From: Microcoleus vaginatus PCC 9802
GTDB lineage: Bacteria; Cyanobacteriota; Cyanobacteriia; Cyanobacteriales; Microcoleaceae
NCBI GenBank assembly: GCA_022701275.1
Contig: CP031740.1
Coordinates: 383,001 to 447,000 of the forward strand
Length of the DNA stretch: 64,000 nt
Reading direction: 5' to 3'
The translations under genes were made by a program, and so were the position numbers. How positions within the stretch are numbered: position 1 is the first letter of the stretch; every line of letters begins with the position of its first letter. Positions 28,046 to 36,469 of this stretch are shown in pieces. The notes under the pieces were generated by a model that worked only from the letters and a program-made list of their open reading frames with translations, did not search any database and was not told the DNA's origin.

Positions 28046-28719
28046 CTCCCCATTCGCTGGCGAAACTAATTGAATGGAAACGCGCCGCCTGCACGACGAA
28101 CTGCACATCACCAGCCTCCCCACTCGCTGGCGAAACTAATTGAATGGAAACTTAAAAAAGCAGCCAAGGTTTCCATCTTGACTGCTTTCAATTTTCCCAT
28201 TCACTAGAAAAATACATGACTTACACACTCATACTAAAGAAACCGGGTTTTTTACCTAATATGTGGGTTCCCAGCAAGGATTTTCCTAAAAAAACCCGGT
28301 TTCTGACTTCCCCTGCATCCTAGACTAAACTAATTGAACAGACACTCCCTACAAAAGCAAATCCCACAGCAATACAAACCCTGTCAATATATACTTTTTT
28401 TTGACTTTTGCTGCTACAAACATTAACCTCCTGGCCGGGCACGGCAATGCCGTTTCCCTACGGATGAGAACCTCTAATTTCTATGTATCAATATTTTTCA
28501 TAATTAGTATAATATTTTCTCCTGTCAATCAAGCATCCCAGTCTCAGTCCAATATTCTTCAATAGACTTGAGCTAGAAAAGGGCGATTTATCAAACCATG
28601 TAAACAATAGATTGCGGCTTCCGCGCCAATATCGAAGAAACCGGGTTTTTTAGCTAATCTGCTAGATACAGCAAATCATTTTCGTAAAAAAACCCGGTTT
28701 CTGGCCACCCGCGCGCCAT
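28046..28719. repeat. Array end and AACCCGGTTTC repeat pairs
   Basis: After the last CRISPR repeats, two inverted pairs of AAGAAACCGGGTTTTTT / AAAAAAACCCGGTTTCT occur (about 28229-28308 and 28632-28704). Between them are ACTAAACTAATTGAACAGA (28324), a very decayed CRISPR-repeat-like piece, and a GGGCACGGCAATGCC repeat near 28436. No gene is seen. The second pair probably forms the prxQ terminator. Confidence 0.6.
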
Positions 28720-29178
28720 CTAAATTTTGATGGTGTCTAAAGTTTTGAGTGCTTCTGCAACGTGTGCTTTGAAGTCTAACATGGAGTCAAAAATATGCTT
28801 GACCACGCCTTCTTTGTCAATGACATAAGTTACTCTACCGGGCATAATCCACAGTGTAGGTGGGACTCCGTATAATTGCCGCACTTTGTTGCCAGTATCG
28901 CTCAGCAGTGTAAAGGGTAGCTGATACTTGGAGGCAAATTTTTGGTGCGATTGTTGCGAATCTTCGCTAATTCCTATGACTTCTGCACCTGCGTCTTTGA
29001 AAACTTCATAACTATCTCGAAAAGCACAAGCTTGGGTGGTGCATCCGGGTGTGTCATCTTTGGGATAAAAGTAGACTATGACGTTTTTTTTACCTTTAAA
29101 ATCTTTGAGGCTGACTGATGTGCCCGTTTGAGATGGTAAGGTAAAATCGGGTGCGGTGTCTCCTACTTTGACTGTCAT
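28720..29178 (-). CDS. prxQ: Peroxiredoxin Q / bacterioferritin comigratory protein
   Basis: A 152-aa thiol peroxidase that reduces H2O2 and alkyl hydroperoxides using thioredoxin. The peroxidatic Cys46 and resolving Cys51 lie in DDTPGCTTQACAFRD, the five-residue spacing of atypical 2-Cys PrxQ. The start MTVKVGDTAPDFTLPSQTG and VIVYFYPK are typical. The TLWIMPGRVTYVIDKEGVV segment is the C-terminal thioredoxin-fold strand pair. It is monocistronic. Confidence 0.93.
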   Translation of the reverse strand: MTVKVGDTAPDFTLPSQTGTSVSLKDFKGKKNVIVYFYPKDDTPGCTTQACAFRDSYEVFKDAGAEVIGISEDSQQSHQKFASKYQLPFTLLSDTGNKVRQLYGVPPTLWIMPGRVTYVIDKEGVVKHIFDSMLDFKAHVAEALKTLDTIKI

Positions 29179-29467
29179 GTTTTTTTAACTGAGTAGCTCT
29201 GTTTGGGTAAAAATTTAACTTTTGTTATTGTACAGTTTTTTTGAGCAATAGTTCATAGTTGCGATCGGGCAATTCGACAGCCTCCGATTTTTCCTGTCTC
29301 GCACTCCTAACAAAAACCATTTTTACAAAATCGGAATGCTGTCAGCGATTCACAGTTACGCGGATTAATTCGAGAGGCTTTTTTGAACGGCACATCCACG
29401 GGGATTAACGAAGATTCTTATTAAGAATGGGAGGGGCGGCGCTGAAGCGTTACCACAAAGTTAATTG
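29179..29467. other. Intergenic region, no gene seen
   Basis: 289 bp between prxQ (upstream side) and the 3' end of the metal permease gene. It is AT-rich near the prxQ start, where the prxQ promoter should lie. No open frame or repeat of note is seen. Confidence 0.4.
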
Positions 29468-30364
29468 TTATCGGCCTTTAGTTAAATTTTTTAATTCCCG
29501 CCATATTGGAGGAATTTGACCGGAGTGTGTGCGGGGCTGGGTGAGGATTCCTTGACTGGGACTGAACAGCAATGATAGCACAAATAATCCCGATGCAACT
29601 AAAACTATTGCGGGCCCGGATGGTAAGTTATAGAAGTAGCTGAGATACATTCCGCTAATGCTGGAAATAACTCCGATTATTGCGCCTAAAATCATTACTT
29701 GGTGCAGGCGAGTGACTAGGAGATAGGCGGTACTTGCAGGTGTAATTAATAGGGACAAAACTAGCACTACGCCAACGGCTTTGAGGCTGGCAACTATTGT
29801 GAGCGCGATGAGTACCATCAGTCCGAAGTTGAGCAGGTTTACTGGCAAACCTGTTGCTTGTGCCCCTAATGGATCGAATGTGTAAAATAGCAGTTCTTTG
29901 TAAAAGACTACTACAACTAATAAGACTACGGCGACAATGACGGCTGTGTCGATCGCATCTTGGGGGGTAACGCCGAGGATGTTGCCGAAAAGAAAGTGGT
30001 TGAGGTCGATTTTGTTGTCTTTTTGGACGATCGTAATTAGGGTGATGCCGAGGGCGAAGAAGGCTGAAAATACGATGCCCATTGCCGCGTCTTCTTTGAT
30101 TGTCGATCGAGCTTTGATCCAAGCTATGATTACTGTACTCAAAACTCCGGCAATGAACGCGCCGAGAAAGATGTTTGCTCCGAGGATAAATGCGATCGCC
30201 AATCCGGGCAAAACCGAGTGGCTGATGGCGTCTCCGAGCAAGGCCAGCCGCTGTACCATTAGGTAGCTACCGACGATCGCGCAGACGATGCCGACGAGAA
30301 TAGCAATTATGAGCGATCGCTGCATGAATCCGTACTGCAACGGCTCAATTAAGGTTTGTAGCAT
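29468..30364 (-). CDS. Mn/Zn ABC transporter permease
   Basis: A 298-aa integral membrane permease of the ABC-3 (ZnuB/MntB) family with about eight hydrophobic segments. It begins LIEPLQYGFMQRSLIIAILV, then YLMVQRLALLGDAISHSVLP, the family's cytoplasmic coupling motif, and later VLVLSLLITPASTAYLL. It pairs with the ATPase 140 bp upstream on the same strand and the divergent binding protein. Manganese or zinc cannot be decided from the permease. Confidence 0.92.
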   Translation of the reverse strand: MLQTLIEPLQYGFMQRSLIIAILVGIVCAIVGSYLMVQRLALLGDAISHSVLPGLAIAFILGANIFLGAFIAGVLSTVIIAWIKARSTIKEDAAMGIVFSAFFALGITLITIVQKDNKIDLNHFLFGNILGVTPQDAIDTAVIVAVVLLVVVVFYKELLFYTFDPLGAQATGLPVNLLNFGLMVLIALTIVASLKAVGVVLVLSLLITPASTAYLLVTRLHQVMILGAIIGVISSISGMYLSYFYNLPSGPAIVLVASGLFVLSLLFSPSQGILTQPRTHSGQIPPIWRELKNLTKGR

Positions 30365-30504
30365 AAAACGATAAAATAACAGCTAATTAATGACTAACAA
30401 CCAACGCAACCCGGTTTTATCCGAGATTTATGGTTGTCAAACCCAATATTATCAAAGAAACCGGTATCGAGAGCGTAACTCCTAGATTAATGACTGCTGC
30501 CTAA

Positions 30505-31314
30505 TTAAGCTGCTTGTCCGCCAAAAAACATTACTTGTCCGCCGTAGGCGCGGTAAAGGTTTTCTTGTGTTAGCACTTCTTGACGGGAACCAGCGGCAAT
30601 CAATTCTGTATTGAGCAAAATTAAATCGTCAAAATTGGTGATTGATTCGCCTAAGTCGTGGTTTACTACTAAGACAATTTTTCCGGCATTTGCTAGCTGG
30701 TGGAAGATGTCAAAAATGACATTTTGAGTTTTTTGGTCAACGCCGACAAACGGCTCGTCAAAGCAGAAAATAGCGGCTTCTTGGGCTAATGCTCTAGCTA
30801 GAAATACTCGCTGTTGCTGTCCGCCGGAAAGTTGTCCGATCGGTCTGTCTTTGTAAGCACTCATGCCTACTCTTTCTAAGGCATCGGCAGCGGTGCGGCG
30901 GCTAGCTGCCGAGAAGCGGCGAAACCATCCGGCTTTTCTGACTCTTCCCATCATCACGACATCCCAAACGGTGGCGGGATAGTTCCAGTCAATTTGCGAT
31001 CGCTGGGGCACGTAGGCTACTGTTTCGAGTCGATCGGCGATCGCTTCTTCGCCCCAGGTAACAGTGCCGCCAGTTGCGGGAATTAAGCCCAACATTGCTT
31101 TGATTAGGGTGCTTTTGCCGGCACCGTTGGGGCCAATAATACCCGTCAGCCTTCCCGGTTTGACGGAAAGACTGATATCTCTGAGTGCCTCTACCGTGCG
31201 GTAGTTTACTGCTAAGTGTTTAACAGCGATAATTTCAGTGTCCGTAGCGCTGTCTTTGAGGTGGCAAACCATTTGAGACCAAGGATTCTCGTTGGGCAAG
31301 GCGGCGGTATTCAT
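30505..31314 (-). CDS. Mn/Zn ABC transporter ATP-binding protein
   Basis: A 269-aa ABC ATPase: Walker A GIIGPNGAGKSTLIKAMLG, Q-loop YVPQRSQIDWNYP (the QxxxDWxFP pattern typical of metal importers), signature QLSGGQQQRVFLARAL, Walker B AIFCFDEPFVGVD and H-loop VVNHDLG. It energises the permease encoded next on the same strand. About 30 hydrophilic residues precede the usual start (VKHLAVNYRTVEAL), so a shorter start is possible. Confidence 0.93.
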   Translation of the reverse strand: MNTAALPNENPWSQMVCHLKDSATDTEIIAVKHLAVNYRTVEALRDISLSVKPGRLTGIIGPNGAGKSTLIKAMLGLIPATGGTVTWGEEAIADRLETVAYVPQRSQIDWNYPATVWDVVMMGRVRKAGWFRRFSAASRRTAADALERVGMSAYKDRPIGQLSGGQQQRVFLARALAQEAAIFCFDEPFVGVDQKTQNVIFDIFHQLANAGKIVLVVNHDLGESITNFDDLILLNTELIAAGSRQEVLTQENLYRAYGGQVMFFGGQAA

Positions 31315-31416
31315 GGGGGCGACTAGATCTCCTTTTTATTAAGTTTACTGTAAAAATGAAAAGAATATGAAATCATCGGTAAATAGGAATAATCTGGAAC
31401 GCAGGAGAGGTACATA

Positions 31417-32652
31417 ATGCGACAGTGCAAGCTCGAAACCCCTCAAACCATAGGTTTTGTGGCGAAAATGTCAAGTAGGTTAAAACTTATATCTTCCACC
31501 ATTCTCAATGATCGCGATCTGGGCGGGCTATTCGCCCATCCCACCAGAATATTGAATCATTGTGAAACAGTCATCTTGCCTGTGGTGGAGAAGAGTGCAA
31601 AATCTGAGTTAAAACCGACGGCAATTGTGAAGCAACTTGATAAAGGGGAGTTTAGGGGTGAGTTGGGGATTGAAACCGCCCGCCCTGGATTGGACAAGTC
31701 CAAGGTATTTTGGATCAGAACTATTGCCTCCGGCATTTTGACTGTGGGTTTATTTAGTTGCGCTCAAACCCAGACCAATCGCCTCTCTCCAGAGGCAGAT
31801 GCTAAACCCAAGGTAGTTGCTACCAGCACAATTATTGAGGATTTGACCGATCAACTAGCGGGTGGCGAAGTTCAGCTAACAGGAATTTTGCAGCCGGGAA
31901 CCGATCCTCACGTTTACGAACCTGTGCCAAAAGATTCTCAAGCTTTAGAGCAAGCTAACTTAATTTTGTATAACGGTTACAATTTGGAACCGGGATTAAT
32001 TAGGATGATGAATGCCGCCGGAATTAAGGCGCGGAAATTAGCAGTGGGGGAAGTTGTCAAGCCTTTGCTACTGAATAAAGAAGGCAATACCGTACCCGAT
32101 CCGCACGTTTGGGGAAATGTGGAAAATGTAGTTCAAATGGTGGAAGCAATTCGGGATGCGCTAATCGACCTGTCGCCAGAAGATCGGGAGAAGTTTACGC
32201 AGAATGCTGTGAAACTTACTGAAGAGTTAAAACGTTTGGATAGTTGGATCGAACAAGAAATTAAAACTATCCCCGAAAATCAGCGCAAATTAGTCACAAG
32301 TCACGATGCTTTTCAATATTACAGCCGCGCCTACGGATTGGGAGATGCTAACAGTTTAATCGGGATTAGTACCGAGGAACAGCCGAGCGCTCAAACGGTG
32401 CAAAAGTTAGTAGAATCCGTGAAAGCTGCGGGAGTGCCTGCTATTTTTGCGGAGACTACTATTAACCCACAACTGATTAAAACAGTGGCGGAGGAAGCGG
32501 GGGTGAAATTGGCGGCGCAGCAACTTTATTCGGATTCGATTGGGGCGGCCGGAAGCGAGGGCGATTCTTATGTGAAAATGATGTCGGCTAATACTCGCAC
32601 TATCGTCGAAGCTTTGGGGGGGAAATACACGCCGTTTGAAGTTAGCAAGTAG
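31417..32652 (+). CDS. Mn/Zn ABC transporter substrate-binding lipoprotein with odd N-terminus
   Basis: A 411-aa cluster A-I (ZnuA/MntC/PsaA) binding protein. The metal ligands fit His in GTDPHVYEPVPKDS, His in PDPHVWGNVENV, Glu in IFAETTINPQ and Asp in LYSDSIGAAG. There is no His-rich loop, which leans toward manganese but does not prove it. A lipoprotein signal, IRTIASGILTVGLFSCAQTQ, sits at residues about 99-118 instead of at the start. The 95 residues before it include translated dispersed repeats (31527-31552 and 31568-31590). A good ribosome-binding site (AGGAGAGG) precedes the ATG at 31417; an internal TTG at 31663 after AGGGGTGAG would restore a normal signal peptide. It is divergent from the ATPase and permease genes. 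Confidence 0.88.
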   Translation: MRQCKLETPQTIGFVAKMSSRLKLISSTILNDRDLGGLFAHPTRILNHCETVILPVVEKSAKSELKPTAIVKQLDKGEFRGELGIETARPGLDKSKVFWIRTIASGILTVGLFSCAQTQTNRLSPEADAKPKVVATSTIIEDLTDQLAGGEVQLTGILQPGTDPHVYEPVPKDSQALEQANLILYNGYNLEPGLIRMMNAAGIKARKLAVGEVVKPLLLNKEGNTVPDPHVWGNVENVVQMVEAIRDALIDLSPEDREKFTQNAVKLTEELKRLDSWIEQEIKTIPENQRKLVTSHDAFQYYSRAYGLGDANSLIGISTEEQPSAQTVQKLVESVKAAGVPAIFAETTINPQLIKTVAEEAGVKLAAQQLYSDSIGAAGSEGDSYVKMMSANTRTIVEALGGKYTPFEVSK

Positions 32653-32656
32653 CAAG

Positions 32657-32826
32657 TAGGGTGCGTCGGAAGAGTTTTATTTTCTGTGCGGATAGGGTGA
32701 CAGCTAACTGATAGCAGTTTCAAATAATAATGCAACTGTAGGTAAACTCCAAACCCCGATAGTCATCCTTGATTCCCAATCTAAAATCTAAAATCTAAAA
32801 TCTACAATTGTATGACGCACCCTACA
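32657..32826. repeat. GTAGGGTGCGT inverted pair with heptamer tandem repeat
   Basis: GTAGGGTGCGTC at 32657 and its inverse GACGCACCCTAC at 32814-32825 frame 145 bp. Inside lies a 7-bp tandem repeat, (TCTAAAA)n at about 32778-32800. It separates the convergent binding-protein and helicase genes. Confidence 0.65.
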
Positions 32827-32830
32827 AGTT

Positions 32831-35800
32831 TCAGTTTACCTGCTTCGACAAAATTAAATTAAGCACGTTCAACTCGTTGGAACTTAAAAGATATTTATCT
32901 GTAAATATTTTTCCCCTCATCTGCTCTAAACTGTAACTTCTAAACACAACAAACGGGAAATTTTGATACTTATCTCCTATAGGCAGAACATTACCAACAG
33001 GATATAGTGCCCGGACATATGCAGTCAAGATATCTCGAAAATGTTGGTATTTCGGTTCTTCCGGGTTGGTGGCAAAATATTTGCTGAATACTTCACCAGC
33101 AATAAATACAAACAATGGCAAGGCATAATACTGGTCATTACGCTGGCTGCTTTGCTCAAATCTCTGTGTTTTATTAACAGGCTCCATCAGTTTTTTCACT
33201 AACTCTATAGCATCCTTAATCGCAAATTGCAAACTCTCTGGATACGCACTGCTACGGCTAATTTCCTGCATATTTTGCCAAAGTTGACCGTTAGCATGGG
33301 TGGCGATATTGACGAGCGACATCGTGTAGGTTTCCTCTAAGATTTTGGAGGAAATAGGCACCACTAACAAACCACCACTAATGTAGCCGAGTTCGAGGTT
33401 GCTAAGGCTCAATAACTGCTCGAAACCTTTACTTACTAACTGGGAAAACTCACTGTTAAAAAAATCGCGCTGTGAAAGATACGAAGTCTGAGATTTACCG
33501 CTGGAGTCAACATTATCTCTCAATTCAAAATCAGCTTGACCCAGCAAATCTTCTAGACTGCTATAGACTTGTTGTAAACGCCGATCGCTCCTGTGACTCC
33601 TGTGTTCGCTCTTCAACTGATCGATTAACTTTTTCATTTGGGATGAGAATGTTTCACCAGCCGCTAACACAGACTTGCCACCGATCGGTATTATAATAAA
33701 TTTATCTTGACCGATTTGCCCGCAACCATAAATTCGTGTCGTTATAGATGCTTTCAAAATCAACAGGATATTTAAAAGACTCAATTTGCTTTCGTGTATA
33801 GATATCTCCTGGTTGTCTTCAAAATAAACTGAACGCTCGCCCAAATAGAAAATTAATTCTTTGTCCTGATTATCAATCTCATCATCCCCGCGACCCCTAT
33901 AAATCACCTGAATCACTTCCATCAGGTTTTTTTCTATTTCAAACCGGGGAATTTCAACCAAAATGTGTTTAGCCTTGGGAAAAGATAGCCCCCGACTACC
34001 TGAAGCAGTCATAAACACTACTTTCACCTTTTTTTTGCATTTTTGGATTAACTCTTTTTCCTCCTCACCAATGTTAACGTGTATTTCTATATAATCTGTT
34101 CCTTTTTGAAACCGACCTCGATGCTCTCTAATTTTATCTATTAATTTTCCCAATCTTTGTTTGTCCTGAATATAGACTATCAGTTGCTCAACATCAGAGC
34201 GTTTTAAGAGAGCTTCTATATCCTCTAAGATTTCATCTTGCATTTTGTTTACTAAATTATTATCTCGCTCTACCAAAGCGTCTTCAATAAACTTACAAGA
34301 CTCGACAAAAACTTTATAGGTGATACCTAAACTTTTGGCAGGATAGGAGTTAGCATTGATAACAGTTGCGTCAGTACCTTTAAACTTAAAATCCTCCTCG
34401 GACAGAGGAAAAGCAGGATTTGAAGCCCTGCGAAAATAGATTTTATCAGGTTCAGCCGAGGGATCGTCCAAGTGTTGGTTAATTACAGCAGGATCAACTA
34501 TAGAAGCATCTGCAACAATCACTTTTGTGTTAAACCCGTGTTGCGAATTATCCCTCAATCCATACCTGGCTAGAATATCGTTGATGCCGTTTAAAAACTC
34601 TACTCCTCCCTCATCTCCTGTAATTTCATCTATCATGATAAACAAATGCTTAAGGCGACTAGATATATCTTTCATGCGATCGGGAAGAACTAAATTTTCG
34701 CTTTCGATGTAAGCATTCCTAAAAATTTTTTCAAAATGTTTTAAGGTGTCGCCTGCATCCGTTTTCTTTAAAGATTGGATGGAAACAGTAGCGACAATGT
34801 TGTTTGAATGTCCACCATTTATCAGGGTAGAGATGGCTTCACAAATGCTGTTGAGTACGCCCTTAGTTTTCAGTCCAGTATCTTTAATAACATTTTCTGT
34901 TTGCCTGTTGAGTCGGTCCGATCGCCTACCTTGACGCTCATTTTGTCTCCTATCTTCAAACTGAACAGCCTGCAATCTAAAATTTTCTTGATGCTGATTT
35001 GAGAGATACTGCACAGTATATTGACCGTCGCTATCTTTAATTAGGTCGCTATGAGTATTGATGGCGAATAGTTTGTCATCGCACAAACAGTCAGTACCTG
35101 CTTTTTTAAAATTGTCGATGATATCTAGATTTACTTGCTTCCGGGGGCTGACATAAAAGAAGAGAAATCCATCGTCCATGTGATTTTTGAGAAAATTGGC
35201 GATCGCAGTTGTCTTGCCAATACCGGGATTGCCAGTCAAAAAGATATAAGTAGCGGCAGATTCTAGAGCTTTTTCTATGAGTTGAGCATGAGCATCCCGC
35301 AGTTTCACAGTGCCGCTCAATCCTAACTGCTGCATCAATTCATCCGGTACAATTCCCACCGAGTTGAAAAAATCCTCAAGTTGCTCTCTATGACGCACAA
35401 CATTTATTTTGTCTGCTGAAATTGCTAACAGATCGTCAACAAACTCTTGACCGCGAGCGAAACTGTGGTAAGCACTCCGCTTGATTTTATTTAGAACTTT
35501 CCTGCGAGCATCGTTTATCTCTTCATCCTTTAAATCATGCTTGTAAATCAGACGACAAGTTTTCAAAACATCTAAATTTTCGGGACGGACAGACATAGCA
35601 CTAATTCCGCGATCTGTATATCCCACCGCATTAAATATCACCTGCGAATCGTCAGCAAGTATCCCCGTCTCTCGGAGAAATTCATAAAAACTATGAGCGT
35701 AGCCGCCAGCCTGAATTAACTTAGCACTCTCCTTGTCATCATACTTAAAAGCAGTAAAGTAAGTCTTCAAGGCTTCTGAAAACTCGACTTTACAACTTTC

Positions 35801-36469
35801 AGTATCTATGCGAAGTTGAGAAAACACGCTTTTCGATCGCAAGTAATTAATATCTCGTCCCAACGAACGCCTGATAATCTCTAAATAGTCCAGATTTGTA
35901 ACATCCTCAGATGTCCTAATCGAAAACACAGACAAGTCTACACAAAGAATCCTAAAGTGCTTCTGGCGATATCGCAGCAATATTAGAGTATCCGCTCTCA
36001 GAAACTCGCCTTTCTGTTTGTAACGTCTAATATACTGAGAAATATTTTCAATCGGGTCAAATTGAGATAAAACTTCTCCAAACCACTGTTCCTCACCTTT
36101 AGTGTAAGTGCCAATACTGCTCTCATCGCAAAAACAGCACTGGTAATACAAAATTTCCAGATGTCGCAGTTTGTTTGGCTCGTTCCAACCTGTAGATTCC
36201 AGGTACTCTCTAAAAAAGTTTAAACCTGATATAAAACCTTTTTGTAGGAAAAATACGCTCCACTTTTCAGCCATCTTCCTTTCCAAGGGACTGATTATTT
36301 TATCGGTAATTTTTCTCAGCATCTTCGGAAAGCTTAACTGCTGCAATTCCTGAAGGTATAAGTTGTCAAAATTATGCTTAATTTTCTTCTCTTTAATGCA
36401 GGCAATAATCCCAATATTAAACCCTAGTTCAAACAAACGCCCTAAATCTTCTGCTATCTTAGATTTCAT
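32831..36469 (-). CDS. Large SF2 helicase-like ATPase of an unrecognised two-gene system
   Basis: 1,212 aa, no close family recognised. Helicase motifs appear in order: motif I FLTGNPGIGKTTAIANF (about residue 411), Ia FFYVSPRKQVN, II LFIMIDEITGDEGG (about 608), III KVIVADASIVD, IV VEQLIVYIQDKQRLGKLIDK, V MTASGSRGLSFPKAKHILVE (about 818) and VI MEVIQVIYRGRGD (about 853). Motifs I and II are almost 200 residues apart, with a charged QNERQGRRSDRLNRQ insert. The first 400 residues hold LRADTLILLRYRQKHFRILC then VDLSVF, which looks like the D...(D/E)xK core of restriction-type nucleases but lacks the Lys. The C-terminal 300 residues are helical and unassigned. Its ATG overlaps the stop of the upstream 1,011-aa gene by 4 bp (ATGA), so they are translationally coupled. 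DNA or RNA translocation is inferred; a defence role is a hypothesis. Confidence 0.8.
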   Translation of the reverse strand: MKSKIAEDLGRLFELGFNIGIIACIKEKKIKHNFDNLYLQELQQLSFPKMLRKITDKIISPLERKMAEKWSVFFLQKGFISGLNFFREYLESTGWNEPNKLRHLEILYYQCCFCDESSIGTYTKGEEQWFGEVLSQFDPIENISQYIRRYKQKGEFLRADTLILLRYRQKHFRILCVDLSVFSIRTSEDVTNLDYLEIIRRSLGRDINYLRSKSVFSQLRIDTESCKVEFSEALKTYFTAFKYDDKESAKLIQAGGYAHSFYEFLRETGILADDSQVIFNAVGYTDRGISAMSVRPENLDVLKTCRLIYKHDLKDEEINDARRKVLNKIKRSAYHSFARGQEFVDDLLAISADKINVVRHREQLEDFFNSVGIVPDELMQQLGLSGTVKLRDAHAQLIEKALESAATYIFLTGNPGIGKTTAIANFLKNHMDDGFLFFYVSPRKQVNLDIIDNFKKAGTDCLCDDKLFAINTHSDLIKDSDGQYTVQYLSNQHQENFRLQAVQFEDRRQNERQGRRSDRLNRQTENVIKDTGLKTKGVLNSICEAISTLINGGHSNNIVATVSIQSLKKTDAGDTLKHFEKIFRNAYIESENLVLPDRMKDISSRLKHLFIMIDEITGDEGGVEFLNGINDILARYGLRDNSQHGFNTKVIVADASIVDPAVINQHLDDPSAEPDKIYFRRASNPAFPLSEEDFKFKGTDATVINANSYPAKSLGITYKVFVESCKFIEDALVERDNNLVNKMQDEILEDIEALLKRSDVEQLIVYIQDKQRLGKLIDKIREHRGRFQKGTDYIEIHVNIGEEEKELIQKCKKKVKVVFMTASGSRGLSFPKAKHILVEIPRFEIEKNLMEVIQVIYRGRGDDEIDNQDKELIFYLGERSVYFEDNQEISIHESKLSLLNILLILKASITTRIYGCGQIGQDKFIIIPIGGKSVLAAGETFSSQMKKLIDQLKSEHRSHRSDRRLQQVYSSLEDLLGQADFELRDNVDSSGKSQTSYLSQRDFFNSEFSQLVSKGFEQLLSLSNLELGYISGGLLVVPISSKILEETYTMSLVNIATHANGQLWQNMQEISRSSAYPESLQFAIKDAIELVKKLMEPVNKTQRFEQSSQRNDQYYALPLFVFIAGEVFSKYFATNPEEPKYQHFRDILTAYVRALYPVGNVLPIGDKYQNFPFVVFRSYSLEQMRGKIFTDKYLLSSNELNVLNLILSKQVN

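Larger units (their letters stand above)
26444..28229 (+). CRISPR. Decayed CRISPR array interrupted by ISL3 element
   Basis: A 36-nt repeat begins CTCCCCACTCGCTGG and ends ACTAATTGAATGGAAAC. Copies: 26444-26479 (three changes near the end), 26521-26556, 28046-28081 and 28116-28151, plus a strongly decayed terminal copy at about 28194-28229. Spacers are 26480-26520 (41 nt), 26557-26600 (44 nt), 28082-28115 (34 nt) and 28152-28193 (about 42 nt). The repeat beginning at 26601 is split by an ISL3 insertion (26609-28045) and resumes at 28046. The 3' GGAAAC end suggests crRNA transcription on the plus strand, with a repeat class common for type III/I-D in cyanobacteria; this typing is inference. 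No cas gene is in the window. Confidence 0.88.
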
